Below, piece after piece: positions 42,583 through 50,882 of a DNA stretch of 64,000 nucleotides (within the stretch, counting starts at the first letter, position 1; each line of letters opens with the position of its first letter). The translations under genes were made by a program, and so were the position numbers. A model generated the notes under the pieces. That model saw nothing but the letters and a program-made list of their open reading frames with translations. It was not told the DNA's origin and did no database searches. The DNA is from Saccharopolyspora indica (GTDB taxonomy: Bacteria; Actinomycetota; Actinomycetes; Mycobacteriales; Pseudonocardiaceae), in the NCBI RefSeq assembly GCF_027853965.1, contig NZ_JAQGLB010000022.1:1-64000 (forward strand), written 5' to 3'.

Positions 42583-43407
42583 ATGGCGAAGCACGCGAAG
42601 AACGAGTGGCAGGCGGAAGAGGTCGATCTCGAGGGCTACCTGGAGCGGATCGGGCACCCGGCGGTTCCCGGGCCGTCGGCGGCGGCGCTGCGCTCGCTGC
42701 ACGAGGCGCACGTCCAGACCATCCCGTTCGAGAACATCGACGTGCTCCTGGGGCAGGGACCCGGGATCGAACTGGCCACCATCTACGACAAGCTCGTCCG
42801 CCGGCGGCGCGGCGGGTACTGCTTCGAGCACGGGCTGCTGTTCGCGGCGGTGCTGGAGAAGCTGGGCTTCGACGTCGAGCGGCGGATGGCGCGGGTCGAG
42901 CCCGACGGTTCCGGCTACCGGACGCACATGGTGCTGCGGGTCCGGGTCGAGGGCGCGGACTACCTGGCCGATGTGGGCTTCGGTGCCGGAGTGCTCTCGC
43001 CGATGCCGTTCGAGGACGGCGCGGTGGTGGACCAGGCGGGCTGGCCGCACCGGCTGGTCCGCAATGGTCCACTGTGGAACTTGGAGAAGGCGGGCGCGGA
43101 CGGGTGGGAGGTGCTGCACGCCTCCGACGAGCTGCCGCAGCGGTTCACCGACTACGAGGTGGCGAACCACTACGTCGCTACCCACCCGCACTCGCCGTTC
43201 GTCGCCAAGCCGGTGGTGTACCGGCTGGCGCCCGGGGTGAGCCGGGGCCTGGTCGGCGACAAGCTCACCGTGGAGCGGGCCTCGGGCGAGCGGGAGGTGA
43301 CCGAGGTGACGCCGGGCCGGCTCCGGGAGGTGTTGCGCGACCTGGGAGTGGAGCTGTCGGAGCAGGAGTTCGACGGGCTGCGGAGGACGTTCGGAGCCAC
43401 GTCTTGA
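42583..43407 (+). CDS. nat: Arylamine N-acetyltransferase
   Basis: The 274-residue enzyme transfers acetyl from acetyl-CoA to arylamines, hydrazines or related amines. The catalytic triad is readable: Cys80 (RRGGYCFEHG), His115 (YRTHMVLRV) and Asp130 (YLADVGFGAG). Also typical are VQTIPFENIDVLLG at the N-terminus and the middle domain SPFVAKPVVYRL. In mycobacteria NAT takes part in sterol degradation, and in some actinomycetes in amide closure of ansamycins; here no such genes are near, so a general role is likely. Confidence 0.93.
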   Translation: MAKHAKNEWQAEEVDLEGYLERIGHPAVPGPSAAALRSLHEAHVQTIPFENIDVLLGQGPGIELATIYDKLVRRRRGGYCFEHGLLFAAVLEKLGFDVERRMARVEPDGSGYRTHMVLRVRVEGADYLADVGFGAGVLSPMPFEDGAVVDQAGWPHRLVRNGPLWNLEKAGADGWEVLHASDELPQRFTDYEVANHYVATHPHSPFVAKPVVYRLAPGVSRGLVGDKLTVERASGEREVTEVTPGRLREVLRDLGVELSEQEFDGLRRTFGATS

Positions 43408-43466
43408 CTTCAAGTAATGTCGAAGTTCCATGATGATCTGGAAGCCGATCACCATGGGAGGAAGAG

Positions 43467-44036
43467 ATGACCGAGAACCGACTGCGCGTGGGCATCATCG
43501 TCGGCAGCACCCGGGAAGGGCGGTTCGCCAGGACCGTGGCCGACTGGTTCGCCGCGCAGGCCCGGCAGCACCCGGAGCTGGAGATCGACCTCATCGACCT
43601 GGCGGAGGTCGACCTGCCCGCGGTGATGCCCGCGTCGGAAACCCAGCAGCTGCGCGACTTCACGGCCCGGCTGGACGCCGCCGACGGCTTCGTGGTGGTC
43701 ACCCCGGAGTACAACCACGGATATCCGGCGCCGCTGAAGGCCGCCATCGACCTGGGGCACGCGGAGTGGCAGACCAAGCCCGTCGGATTCGTCGGCTACG
43801 GCGGCATCTCCGGCGGGTTGCGGGCGGTGGAGCAGCTGCGGCAGGTCTTCGCCGAGCTGCACGCGGTGACCGTCCGCGACACGGTCAGCTTCCACCACGC
43901 CCACGGGCGCTTCGACGCGGACGGAAACCCGCACGACACCACCGGTCCGGCCGCGGCGGCGAAGGTGCTGCTGGACCAGCTCGTGTGGTGGGCGCGGGCG
44001 ACCTCTGAGGCGCGCGACCGGCGTCCGTACAGCTGA
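43467..44036 (+). CDS. NADPH-dependent FMN reductase family protein
   Basis: A 189-residue flavodoxin-like protein (FMN_red family). The FMN phosphate loop is VGIIVGSTREGRFARTVADW (residues 8-27); the second flavin motif is VVVTPEYNHGYPAPLKAAID, and the third GFVGYGGISGGLRAVEQLR. It is about the size of quinone/azo/chromate reductases of this family. AGGAAGAG before ATG. A strong terminator follows. Physiological electron acceptor unknown. Confidence 0.9.
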   Translation: MTENRLRVGIIVGSTREGRFARTVADWFAAQARQHPELEIDLIDLAEVDLPAVMPASETQQLRDFTARLDAADGFVVVTPEYNHGYPAPLKAAIDLGHAEWQTKPVGFVGYGGISGGLRAVEQLRQVFAELHAVTVRDTVSFHHAHGRFDADGNPHDTTGPAAAAKVLLDQLVWWARATSEARDRRPYS

Positions 44037-44042
44037 GCAGTG

Positions 44043-44086
44043 CCGTGAGCGTTTCGGGGTGCCACAGCGCCCCGAAGCGCTCACGG
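44043..44086 (+). terminator. 17-bp stem terminator
   Basis: Arms CCGTGAGCGTTTCGGGG and CCCCGAAGCGCTCACGG pair with one G-U, loop of ten, starting seven bases after the flavin reductase stop. Confidence 0.75.
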
Positions 44087-44183
44087 AACTCTTGCCGGGG
44101 AAAGACGCCAGTCGGCCCCTTGTCGGCGCCGTTGCAGCGGGTGAAGCTACCCGGCAGCGGACCGCTCCGCAGGGGGAGGCGCG

Positions 44184-45140
44184 ATGTGGTGGTTGCGCGT
44201 GTTCGGCACGTTGGTCGCCGTCGGGGCCGTGGTGCTCGGCGGGCTCGCGCTGCAACCGGCCGGCACGCGGACAGTGCCGATCGCGGTGCCGCCACCACCG
44301 CCCGAACCGCCACCACCAGCGCCGCCGCCCGTCGGGCCGCCAGTGCTCGCGGTGAAGGTGGACAACGCGCCACCGGCCCGCCCGCCGACCGGCATCGGCG
44401 CGGCCGACGTCGTGTACGTGGAGCCGGTGGAAGCCGGGATCAGCCGGTTGATCGCGGTTTTCGGCACCCGGCGACCACCGGTGGTCGGGCCGGTGCGCAG
44501 CGCGCGGCAGACGGACCTGCGGCTGCTGCCGCAGTTCGGCCGCCCCGCGCTGGCGTTCTCCGGCGCGGCACCGGAACTCCTGCCCGAGATCGGCCGGACG
44601 CCGGTGGTCAGCGCTCCGCCGGAGGCGGTGCCCGGCGCGTACTACCGCGGTCCGGGGCAGATGCCGCACAACCTCTACGTGCGTCCGTCCCGGTTGCCCG
44701 CGGGCGAAGGCTGGTCGCCGAACGCCGCGCCGACGTTCGGGCCGGTGCCCGGCGGCGGTGTCCCGACCAGCGGCGAGGAGGTCTCCTACCGGTCGGCGCT
44801 GGTGGGCTTCACCTGGTCACCGGCGGAGCAGCGGTGGCTGGTGTCGATGGACGGACGACCTTACGCGGCCGCCGACAGCGGACGTCTCATGCCGAGCACC
44901 GTTGTGCTGCAAGAGGTTCCGGTGTCGGACTCGCCGTTCCAGGACGTGGTGGGCAACGCCTCGCCGTTCGCGGAGACCGTGGGAACCGGTCGTGCCGTGG
45001 TGCTCCGCGACGGCTCGGCGTTCGAAGGCCGCTGGCACCGCCCGGCCCCGGAACTGGGCACCACCTACGCGGATCCGGCCGGGGAACCGATCCCCTTCGC
45101 CCCCGGCCAGATCTGGATCGTGCTCGTCCCGGCACCGTGA
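44184..45140 (+). CDS. DUF3048 (YerB-like) secreted protein
   Basis: The 318-residue protein has an N-terminal signal/anchor (residues 3-24), then a striking proline-rich linker (VPPPPPEPPPPAPPPVGPP, about residues 35-53) and the DUF3048 domain: LAVKVDNAPPARPPTGIGAA, DVVYVEPVEAGISRLIAVF, VGPVRSARQTDLRLLPQF and PHNLYVRPSRLPAGEGW. Family function is unknown; the Bacillus member YerB is a lipoprotein, but no lipobox is seen here. The linker suggests the domain reaches into or across the cell wall. Confidence 0.88.
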   Translation: MWWLRVFGTLVAVGAVVLGGLALQPAGTRTVPIAVPPPPPEPPPPAPPPVGPPVLAVKVDNAPPARPPTGIGAADVVYVEPVEAGISRLIAVFGTRRPPVVGPVRSARQTDLRLLPQFGRPALAFSGAAPELLPEIGRTPVVSAPPEAVPGAYYRGPGQMPHNLYVRPSRLPAGEGWSPNAAPTFGPVPGGGVPTSGEEVSYRSALVGFTWSPAEQRWLVSMDGRPYAAADSGRLMPSTVVLQEVPVSDSPFQDVVGNASPFAETVGTGRAVVLRDGSAFEGRWHRPAPELGTTYADPAGEPIPFAPGQIWIVLVPAP

Positions 45141-45143
45141 GCG

Positions 45144-45165
45144 GTCAATTTCGTACGAAATTGAC
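45144..45165. terminator. 22-bp palindrome between convergent genes
   Basis: Each half is GTCAATTTCGT, identical to the core of the palindrome at 710-737. It starts three bases after the DUF3048 stop; the opposite gene ends at 45190. Confidence 0.65.
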
Positions 45166-45189
45166 GCCGCGCCCGGGCGCGGGTCGCGG

Positions 45190-46104
45190 TCAGACGAGGT
45201 CGACCAGGGCCTGGACCGGGAGGTGGTCGGACGGGAAGTGGCCGTCGCGGCGGAAGTCGTTGATCGCCGCCGCGCGCACCGCGACCCGGTCGTTGTGCAG
45301 GATCCAGTCGATGCGCTCCTTGCCCTCCACCGGCTCCTCGTATCCGCCGAAGGTGCCCCATGCCGGGGTGAGCCGCTGCTGCGCGGTCGTCCAGGTGTCG
45401 GCCAGCCCGCCCGAGGTGAGGATCCGGTAGGACTCCGAGTCGCCTGCCGGGGTGTTGAAGTCGCCGGTGAGCACCACCGGCAGGCCGGCGTCGAACCCGG
45501 CGATCCGCTCGCCCACCAGCTGCGCGCTGCGCTGCCGGGACGGCTCCGACTGGTGGTCGAAGTGCGTGTTGACGTGGACGAACTCGCGGTCGCTGCGGCG
45601 GTCGTGGAAGCGCACCCAGGTGACCATCCGGATCACGTTGTTGCCCCAGGACTTGGAGCCGATCACCGACGGCGTGCCGGAGAGCCAGAAGTGGTCGTAG
45701 TCCAGCGGTTCCAGGCGGCGCGTGTCGTAGTAGACCGACATGAACTCGCCGCGGCCACCGCCTTCGCGGCCCAGTCCGATCCAGTCGTAGAACGGCGGGA
45801 GGTCCTGCAGCACCTCCTTGACCTGGGTGTACAGCGCCTCCTGCACGCCCAGGACGGTGGGCTGCTCGGTGCCGAGCAGCTCGGCGAGGATCGGGCGGCG
45901 GGTGCGCCACGAGTCGGGGTCCGGCGGCGCGGCCTTGGTGTCGGTGCGGATGTTGAAGCTCATCACGTGCAGCTGCCGGCCCTTGGCCGGTCCGATCAGC
46001 GCCTCGCCTGCCGGTGCGGCCGCCGCCTGCCCGGTGCCGAGCGCGCCCGCGACCGCTGCGGCGCCTGCCAGGCCGAACACGCCCCGTCGGGATAGTCCAG
46101 ACAC
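45190..46104 (-). CDS. Exported endonuclease/exonuclease/phosphatase-family hydrolase
   Basis: A 304-residue enzyme with a Tat signal (LSRRGVFGLAGAAAVAGALG, cleavage near AAAAP). The EEP fold motifs are in order: HVMSFNIRTDT, LGVQEALYTQ (metal-binding Glu), FVHVNTHFDHQS, VVLTGDFNTPAGDS, ERIDWILHND and SDHLPVQALV. This fits secreted nucleases, sphingomyelinase-like phosphodiesterases or phosphatases; which one cannot be told from sequence. Start ATG is preceded by an AGGAGGC-like site. Confidence 0.88.
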   Translation of the reverse strand: MSGLSRRGVFGLAGAAAVAGALGTGQAAAAPAGEALIGPAKGRQLHVMSFNIRTDTKAAPPDPDSWRTRRPILAELLGTEQPTVLGVQEALYTQVKEVLQDLPPFYDWIGLGREGGGRGEFMSVYYDTRRLEPLDYDHFWLSGTPSVIGSKSWGNNVIRMVTWVRFHDRRSDREFVHVNTHFDHQSEPSRQRSAQLVGERIAGFDAGLPVVLTGDFNTPAGDSESYRILTSGGLADTWTTAQQRLTPAWGTFGGYEEPVEGKERIDWILHNDRVAVRAAAINDFRRDGHFPSDHLPVQALVDLV

Positions 46105-46244
46105 GATGCCTCCTTCTTCTGCGCCCGGAGATCCTCACCCGGTGCGGCCCGGTGGTGGTTGGCCGATGGGCGAACATTGCCGGAACTTCCCCGCCGCTCG
46201 GGATTTTCCCACCCGGTGTCGGTGGGCGCGGTTAGGCTCGAAGC

Positions 46245-47087
46245 ATGAATGATCGTCGTCTTCTGCTGGTGCACGCCCATCCCGATGACGAGGCCACCGC
46301 GACCGGCGCCACGATGGCCCGCTACAGCGCGGAAGGTGCCTCGGTCGCACTGGTGACCTGCACCAGCGGCGAGCTCGGCGAGGTCGTCACCGACGATCTC
46401 GCGCACCTGCGCGGCGACCAGGAGGCGCTGGGCGAGCACCGGCGCGGGGAGATCCGCGCGGCGCTGGCCGAGCTCGGCGAGATCCGGCACCACTGGCTGG
46501 GCGGGCCGGGCCGCTTCCGGGACAGCGGCATGGCGGGCGAGGACGGCAACGCCGCGCCCGGCGCGTTCGCCGCGGCCGACCCGGCCGAGGTCACCCGGGC
46601 CATGGTGGAGATCCTGCGCGCGGAGCGGCCGCACGTGGTGGTGACCTACGACGAGAACGGCGGCTACGGGCACCCGGACCACATCGCCGCGCACCGCGCG
46701 GTCATGACCTCCCTCGACCCGGCCGCCGACCCGGACTACGCGCCCGAGCTCGGCGAGGCGTGGCAGGTGCCGAAGGTGTACTGGACGACGCTGCCGCGCT
46801 CGATCCTCAAGCAGGTCGAGGAAGCCGGGGTGGAGGGCTTCGAGCCGTACACGGTGCCCGACGAGGAGCTGACCGCGATGGTCGACGGCCGCGACTTCCA
46901 CGCGAACAAGATCGCCGCGCTGCGCGAGTACCGCAGCCAGGTCAACCTCGACGACGGGGAGTTCTTCGCGAAGCTGGTCCTGCGCCCGGAATTCGCCCTG
47001 GAGCACTACCTCCTGGTCCGCGGCGACCGAGGCCCGGGAACCGGCCCGAACAACTGGGAACCGGACCTCTTCGCCGGACTCGGCTGA
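46245..47087 (+). CDS. mshB: GlcNAc-Ins deacetylase, mycothiol biosynthesis
   Basis: A 280-residue zinc deacetylase of the LmbE/PIG-L family. The zinc and catalytic motif is HAHPDDEATATG (His12, Asp15), and the third ligand is in YGHPDHIAAHRAV. The blocks VTCTSGELGEV, VVVTYDENGGYGHPDH and the C-terminal EHYLLVRGDRGP fit MshB rather than the related conjugate amidase Mca. MshB removes acetate from GlcNAc-inositol in mycothiol synthesis. A TAGGCT close before the ATG could be a -10 for a short-leader transcript. The remaining msh genes are not in this window. Confidence 0.87.
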   Translation: MNDRRLLLVHAHPDDEATATGATMARYSAEGASVALVTCTSGELGEVVTDDLAHLRGDQEALGEHRRGEIRAALAELGEIRHHWLGGPGRFRDSGMAGEDGNAAPGAFAAADPAEVTRAMVEILRAERPHVVVTYDENGGYGHPDHIAAHRAVMTSLDPAADPDYAPELGEAWQVPKVYWTTLPRSILKQVEEAGVEGFEPYTVPDEELTAMVDGRDFHANKIAALREYRSQVNLDDGEFFAKLVLRPEFALEHYLLVRGDRGPGTGPNNWEPDLFAGLG

Positions 47088-47093
47088 GCAGTC

Positions 47094-47122
47094 GTGCCGC
47101 GGTGGTGGTGCCACCGCGGCAC
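47094..47122 (+). terminator. 12-bp stem terminator
   Basis: GTGCCGCGGTGG, loop TGGTG, perfect complement, seven bases after the mshB stop. Just after it, 47137-47150 repeats one half (CGCGCGAAATCGCC) of the palindrome at 12947. Confidence 0.7.
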
Positions 47123-47185
47123 GAGGCGGCGGGTCGCGCGAAATCGCCGACCTGCCCGGAAGCGGAGATCTCTAGACTGCGCGGC

Positions 47186-47743
47186 ATGCCGCGACTCATC
47201 CACCTCAACGGACCGCCCGGCATCGGGAAGTCGACGCTGGCGCGGCGCTACGCCGACGACCACGTCGGTGTGCTCAACCTCGACATCGACCAGCTGCGGG
47301 GGCTGATCGGCGGCTGGCGGGACCGGTTCGCGGAGACCGGCGAGATCGTCCGCCCGATCGCCCTGAGCATGGCGGCCACGCACCTCGGCGCCGGGCGCGA
47401 CGTCGTGATGCCGCAGTTCTTGGGGCGGTTGAGCGAGATCGAGCGCTTCGAGGCCGTGGCGCGCGAGAACGGCGCCGAGTTCCGCGAGATCGTCCTGATG
47501 GACAGCAAGGAACGATCCGTCGAGCGCTTCGCGCGGCGCGGCGAGGACGACGACCTGCCGTGGCACGGGCAGGTCAAGGAGATCGTCGCCGAGCAGGGCG
47601 GGGCGTCCTTCCTCGGCGGGATGCACGACCGGCTCACCGAGGTGGTCCGGCTGCGGCCGGACGCGACCGTCCTCGCCAGCGAGGCCGGCGCGGTCCAGCG
47701 CACCTACGAAGCTCTGGTCGAGATCCTCGACGCTCAGTCCTGA
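47186..47743 (+). CDS. P-loop kinase-like protein
   Basis: A 185-residue AAA-type ATP-binding protein. Walker A is LNGPPGIGKSTLARRYA (residues 7-23), with LNLDIDQLRGLIGGW resembling the substrate-binding DxD/LID region of small-molecule or nucleoside kinases such as chloramphenicol phosphotransferase-like and gluconate-kinase-like proteins. VVRLRPDATVLASEAGAV near the end contains the usual late strand. A TAGACT 12 bases before the ATG suggests a near-leaderless transcript. The 3' end overlaps the next, opposite gene by 10 bases. Substrate unknown. Confidence 0.75.
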   Translation: MPRLIHLNGPPGIGKSTLARRYADDHVGVLNLDIDQLRGLIGGWRDRFAETGEIVRPIALSMAATHLGAGRDVVMPQFLGRLSEIERFEAVARENGAEFREIVLMDSKERSVERFARRGEDDDLPWHGQVKEIVAEQGGASFLGGMHDRLTEVVRLRPDATVLASEAGAVQRTYEALVEILDAQS

Positions 47744-48435
47744 GCGCTCGACCGCTGGCCCGGGATCGGGTGCGGCGGCCACGGGCCCAGCTCGGGCAGC
47801 GGACCGGCCGGGGTGCGCTGCGGGGTGCGGCCCGCGAGCCAGGCGGCGAGGTCGTGCGCACGGCCGCTGATCTCGGCGGGACCGGTCGACCAGGTGCCCG
47901 GGCCGTCGGTCTGCCGGAGCGCGAATCCCTCCGGGAGGCGGGGGAGCAGGAAGTCGATGGCGTGCGCGGAGAACTCCGGGTGCCACTGCTGCGGGCCGAC
48001 GCCGACGTCCAGGTCCACCAGGTGGATCCAGATCTCGCGCCACCGCATCCGCACGATCCCGGCCAGGTCGCCGTTGCGGAACCGCACCGGACGGTCCCAG
48101 TCGGCGTCGGTCGCCTGCGACCAGACCGCCTCCAGCGCCGCGCTGTGCCGGTCGAGCCGGGCCCGGTGCTGCTCGGCGCTTCCTCCGGAGAGGCCCTCGA
48201 TGATCGCGTCGCGCTCGGCCTGCCCGCCGTCGTAGGCGTCCACGAGCTCTCCGCGCAGCGCGTGCGCCGAGACCCGCGCGAATGCCCGCGCGTTGTCCGT
48301 CAGGTGCGCGAGCACGTGCCCGCGGCTCCAGCCGGGGAGCAGCGAAGGCGCGGCGACCTGCTCATCGGTCAGTGCGGAGATGGCCTCGCGGAGGTGCTGG
48401 TGCCCCTCGACGACGGCGTTCAGCGGAAGCCTCAC
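47734..48435 (-). CDS. Mycothiol-dependent maleylpyruvate isomerase family protein
   Basis: The 233-residue protein belongs to the MDMPI/DinB-like family. The metal-site histidines and glutamate are placed as expected: LPGWSRGHVLAHLTDNARAF (first His near residue 44), then MRWREIWIHLVDLDVG (Glu and His). The N-terminal helix LREAISALTDEQVAAPSLL is typical. A C-terminal MDMPI_C-like part follows (TWSTGPAEISGRAHDLAAWL). Members use mycothiol as cofactor, fitting mshB nearby, but only some are true maleylpyruvate isomerases, and no gentisate pathway genes are seen here. Confidence 0.87.
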   Translation of the reverse strand: MRLPLNAVVEGHQHLREAISALTDEQVAAPSLLPGWSRGHVLAHLTDNARAFARVSAHALRGELVDAYDGGQAERDAIIEGLSGGSAEQHRARLDRHSAALEAVWSQATDADWDRPVRFRNGDLAGIVRMRWREIWIHLVDLDVGVGPQQWHPEFSAHAIDFLLPRLPEGFALRQTDGPGTWSTGPAEISGRAHDLAAWLAGRTPQRTPAGPLPELGPWPPHPIPGQRSSAQD

Positions 48436-48454
48436 GCACGGCGATCTTAGAGCT

Positions 48455-48659
48455 GTTGGTGGTTGTTCTGCGTGGGTGGTCGCTTGGCGGAACCTGAGAG
48501 GCTCCCTGGACTGCGGGTGCCCCTCCTGATGTATGACCGATACACGGCGGAGGGGCCGTCCTCGCCAGGAAGCCCCTCAGAACCCGCAGGTGGTCGACCT
48601 GCGTGCGTACTCAAAGCGGCTGGCGCCGCTTGCACAAGCGCGGACGGCTACGCCGACAG
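48455..48659 (+). repeat. 205-bp structured intergenic repeat, copy A
   Basis: It aligns without gaps to 53113-53317, about 180 of 205 positions identical by eye. Nested pairings: a long arm at 48494-48580 (CTGAG/CTCAG, CCCTGG/CCAGG, GCCCCTCC/GGAGGGGC, GTAT/ATAC), a hairpin at 48586-48602 (GCAGGT/ACCTGC) and another at 48614-48631 (AAGCGGC/GCCGCTT). The outer ends CTGTTGG and CCGACAG also pair. Just beyond, CCGACAGGT/ACCTGTCGG (48652-48676) forms a hairpin at the end of the GntR gene. A conserved short frame crosses it but seems incidental. Confidence 0.85.
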
Positions 48660-48679
48660 GTTCTTAGACCTGTCGGGGA

Positions 48680-49378
48680 TCACTCCGGCGTGTAGCTGCG
48701 ATAAGCGGCGACGAGCTGCGCCTCGGCGGCGTCGAAGTAGCCCTCCAGGCGGTCGGCGGCGTCCTGCACCCGCCCGCCGCTGATCAGGTCCGAGATCTCC
48801 CGGTGCGGCTTCAGGTACGGCTCGTGGAGCTCGCGCGGCCGGGACATCCGGTGGAACGCCAGCCGCAGTTCGGCCAGCAGCCGCCGCATCGTCTCGTTCA
48901 CCCGCGGGCTCCCGGCCAGCGCCGCCAGCGCCTCGTGGAACCGCATGTTCGCGGTCCCCACGTCCCACCAGCGCTCCTCCGCGGCCGCGCGCTCGCCGTC
49001 GGTGACCGCCTGGTCCACCGCCGCCACCAGCTCCGCCGGAGCCTCGCCCGCCCGGCGCACCGCGCTGATCTCCAGCAACCGGCGGATCCGGTAGAGATCG
49101 ATGACGTCCTCGTCGCTGAGCACCCGCACGAACACCCCGCGGTGGAACTCGTGCACCAGCAGCCGCTCGTGCACCAGCAGCCGGAAGGCCTCGCGCAGCG
49201 TGTTGCGCGACACCGCCAGCGCGCGGCCCGCGCTCTCCTCGGACAGCCGGGTGCCCGGTGCCAGCGCGCCGTCGATGACCCGCTGGCGCAGCAGGTCGGC
49301 GACCCGTTCGGCCGTGCTCGTGCGGTCGAGCAGCGACCGGTCGGCCGCCAGGAGGTCCGCCCACGGGTCCGCGGTCAA
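48680..49378 (-). CDS. GntR-family regulator, FCD type
   Basis: A 232-residue regulator of the FadR/FCD subgroup. The winged helix is ERVADLLRQRVIDGALAPGT, LSEESAGRALAVSRNTLREA and FRLLVHERLLVHEFHRGVFV. The FCD effector domain follows with its metal-binding residues (DLYRIRRLLEISAV; NMRFHEALAALAGSPRVN; KPHREISDLISGG). It lies divergently from the 5-oxoprolinase operon, and a site matching the FadR-group consensus T-N-G-T-N3-A-C-N-A lies at that operon's promoter, so it is probably its local repressor, with 5-oxoproline or a relative as ligand. TTG start chosen for its GGGAG site. Confidence 0.87.
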   Translation of the reverse strand: MTADPWADLLAADRSLLDRTSTAERVADLLRQRVIDGALAPGTRLSEESAGRALAVSRNTLREAFRLLVHERLLVHEFHRGVFVRVLSDEDVIDLYRIRRLLEISAVRRAGEAPAELVAAVDQAVTDGERAAAEERWWDVGTANMRFHEALAALAGSPRVNETMRRLLAELRLAFHRMSRPRELHEPYLKPHREISDLISGGRVQDAADRLEGYFDAAEAQLVAAYRSYTPE

Positions 49379-49416
49379 GCCAACTCCCAACACTTGCAGT
49401 TGATCTCGAGTGTAAG

Positions 49417-49515
49417 AGCCTGTCGGTGGTTGCGTTGCGCGCGTGGTCGCTCAGCGGAACCCGAGCGCTTCGCCGGGCCGCTGGTGACGAGCGCGGGCGG
49501 CTGCGCCGACAGGCT
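49417..49515 (+). repeat. 99-bp deleted form of the structured repeat, copy C
   Basis: It matches copies A and B in about 50 bases at the left end (GGTGGTTG..., GGTCGCTCAGCGGAACC) and about 22 at the right end (GGCTGCGCCGACAG), with roughly 110 internal bases missing. Its ends are a perfect 10-bp inverted repeat, AGCCTGTCGG/CCGACAGGCT. It lies in the divergent region between gntR and the NRAMP-like gene. Confidence 0.75.
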
Positions 49516-49541
49516 GTAACGAGAAAGTTCCACGGAGGGTA

Positions 49542-49571
49542 TTGCAGGATTGTTCAACAATTCTCTATGTT
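49542..49571 (+). promoter_or_regulatory. Promoter and GntR operator of the 5-oxoprolinase operon
   Basis: A -35 TTGCAG (49542-49547) and a -10 TATGTT (49566-49571) are 18 bases apart. Between them ATTGTTCAACAAT (49549-49561) is a perfect inverted repeat around a C and contains TTGTTCAACAA, a match to the FadR-subfamily consensus. A bound GntR protein would sit between -35 and -10. Confidence 0.7.
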
Positions 49572-49654
49572 GACCCGAACCGCCTGCCAGTGCGGTCCCC
49601 AAGTCGACGTTCCCGTCACCGGCCACCCGTCGGTGCGCAGCTGATCGGAGTGCC

Positions 49655-50875
49655 ATGGCTGAGACGACCACGGCCGAGAAGGGATCTTCGGCCGCCAAGC
49701 GCCGCACCCTGCTCGGCGCGGTGTTCCTGATGGCCACCAGCGCGATCGGACCCGGCTTCATCACCCAGACCACCGAGTTCACCGTCCAGCTCGGCGCCGC
49801 GTTCGCCTTCGCGATCCTGGTGTCGATCCTGGTCGACATCGCCGTGCAGCTGAACGTCTGGCGGGTCATCGGCGTCTCCGGCATGCGGGCGCAGGACCTG
49901 GGCAACAAGGTGGTGCCCGGCCTCGGCTACGTGATGGCCGCGCTGGTCGTCTTCGGCGGGCTGGTGTTCAACGTCGGCAACATCGCGGGCACCTCGCTCG
50001 GCCTGGACGCGCTCGTGGGCCTGGACGCCAAGATCGGCGGCACGCTCTCGGCGGTCATCGCCATCGGCATCTTCCTGAGCAAGAAGGCCGGCGTGGCCAT
50101 GGACCGCATCGTCGTGGTCCTCGGCGTGGTGATGATCCTGCTGACCGCCTTCGTCGCGTTCTCCTCCGCGCCGCCCGTCGGCCAGGCGCTGGTGCAGGCG
50201 GTGTGGCCCAGCGAGGTCGACTTCCTGGCCATCACCACGCTCATCGGCGGCACCGTCGGCGGCTACATCACCTACGCGGGCGCGCACCGGCTGGTCGACG
50301 CCGGGGTGACCGGCCCCGAGCGGATCGTCGACGTCAGCCGCAGCTCGGTCGTCTCGCTGCTGGTGACCGGCGTGATGCGGCTGGTGCTGTTCCTCGCGAT
50401 CCTCGGCGTCGTCGCCGGTGGCGTGGCGCTGACCTCGGCCAACCCGACCGCCGAGGCGTTCCAGCACGTCGCGGGCGAGTTCGGCATGCGGCTGTTCGGC
50501 ATGATCCTCTGGGCGGCCAGCATCACCTCGGTCGTCGGCGCCGCCTACACCTCGGTGTCGTTCCTGGTGACGTTCTCGCCGAAGCTGGAGCGGTCCCGGA
50601 ACTGGCTCGTGGTGGGCTTCGTGGCGATCTCCGCCGTGGTGTTCCTGCTGCTCGACAAGGCCCCGACCACGCTGCTGGTGCTGGCGGGCGCGCTCAACGG
50701 GCTGATCCTGCCGGTGGGCTTCGGGGTGCTGATGTTCGTCGCAGCCAAGCGCCGCGACCTGCTCGGGGGATACCGCTACCCGCGGTGGTTGCTGATCGTG
50801 GGTGTGGTCGCCTGGCTGCTGACCGTGTACCTGGGATACAACGCGCTCGGCGGCATCGCCGCGCTGTGGAAGTGA
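49655..50875 (+). CDS. NRAMP-like transporter of the YcsG type
   Basis: The 406-residue membrane protein has about 11 helices and the overall pattern of NRAMP carriers ([20 protein letters not shown] in TM1; [20 protein letters not shown] around TM6). However, the metal-binding TM1 motif DPGN is missing, with several residues deleted after GPGF, and the TM6 Met-Pro-His is replaced by Tyr-Ala-Gly-Ala-His. It therefore probably does not carry Mn or Fe. In Bacillus subtilis the homologue ycsG stands beside the 5-oxoprolinase genes. Uptake of 5-oxoproline or a related metabolite is the likely role, inferred from the operon. Confidence 0.83.
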   Translation: MAETTTAEKGSSAAKRRTLLGAVFLMATSAIGPGFITQTTEFTVQLGAAFAFAILVSILVDIAVQLNVWRVIGVSGMRAQDLGNKVVPGLGYVMAALVVFGGLVFNVGNIAGTSLGLDALVGLDAKIGGTLSAVIAIGIFLSKKAGVAMDRIVVVLGVVMILLTAFVAFSSAPPVGQALVQAVWPSEVDFLAITTLIGGTVGGYITYAGAHRLVDAGVTGPERIVDVSRSSVVSLLVTGVMRLVLFLAILGVVAGGVALTSANPTAEAFQHVAGEFGMRLFGMILWAASITSVVGAAYTSVSFLVTFSPKLERSRNWLVVGFVAISAVVFLLLDKAPTTLLVLAGALNGLILPVGFGVLMFVAAKRRDLLGGYRYPRWLLIVGVVAWLLTVYLGYNALGGIAALWK

Positions 50876-50882
50876 GGTGGGC

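Noticed and set aside
48463-48783. Conserved small frame inside the 205-bp repeat (also at 53121-53345)
   Set aside because: The two products share segments such as PGLRVPLLMY, but substitutions follow base pairing rather than codon positions and no ribosome site is seen. Structure explains the conservation better.
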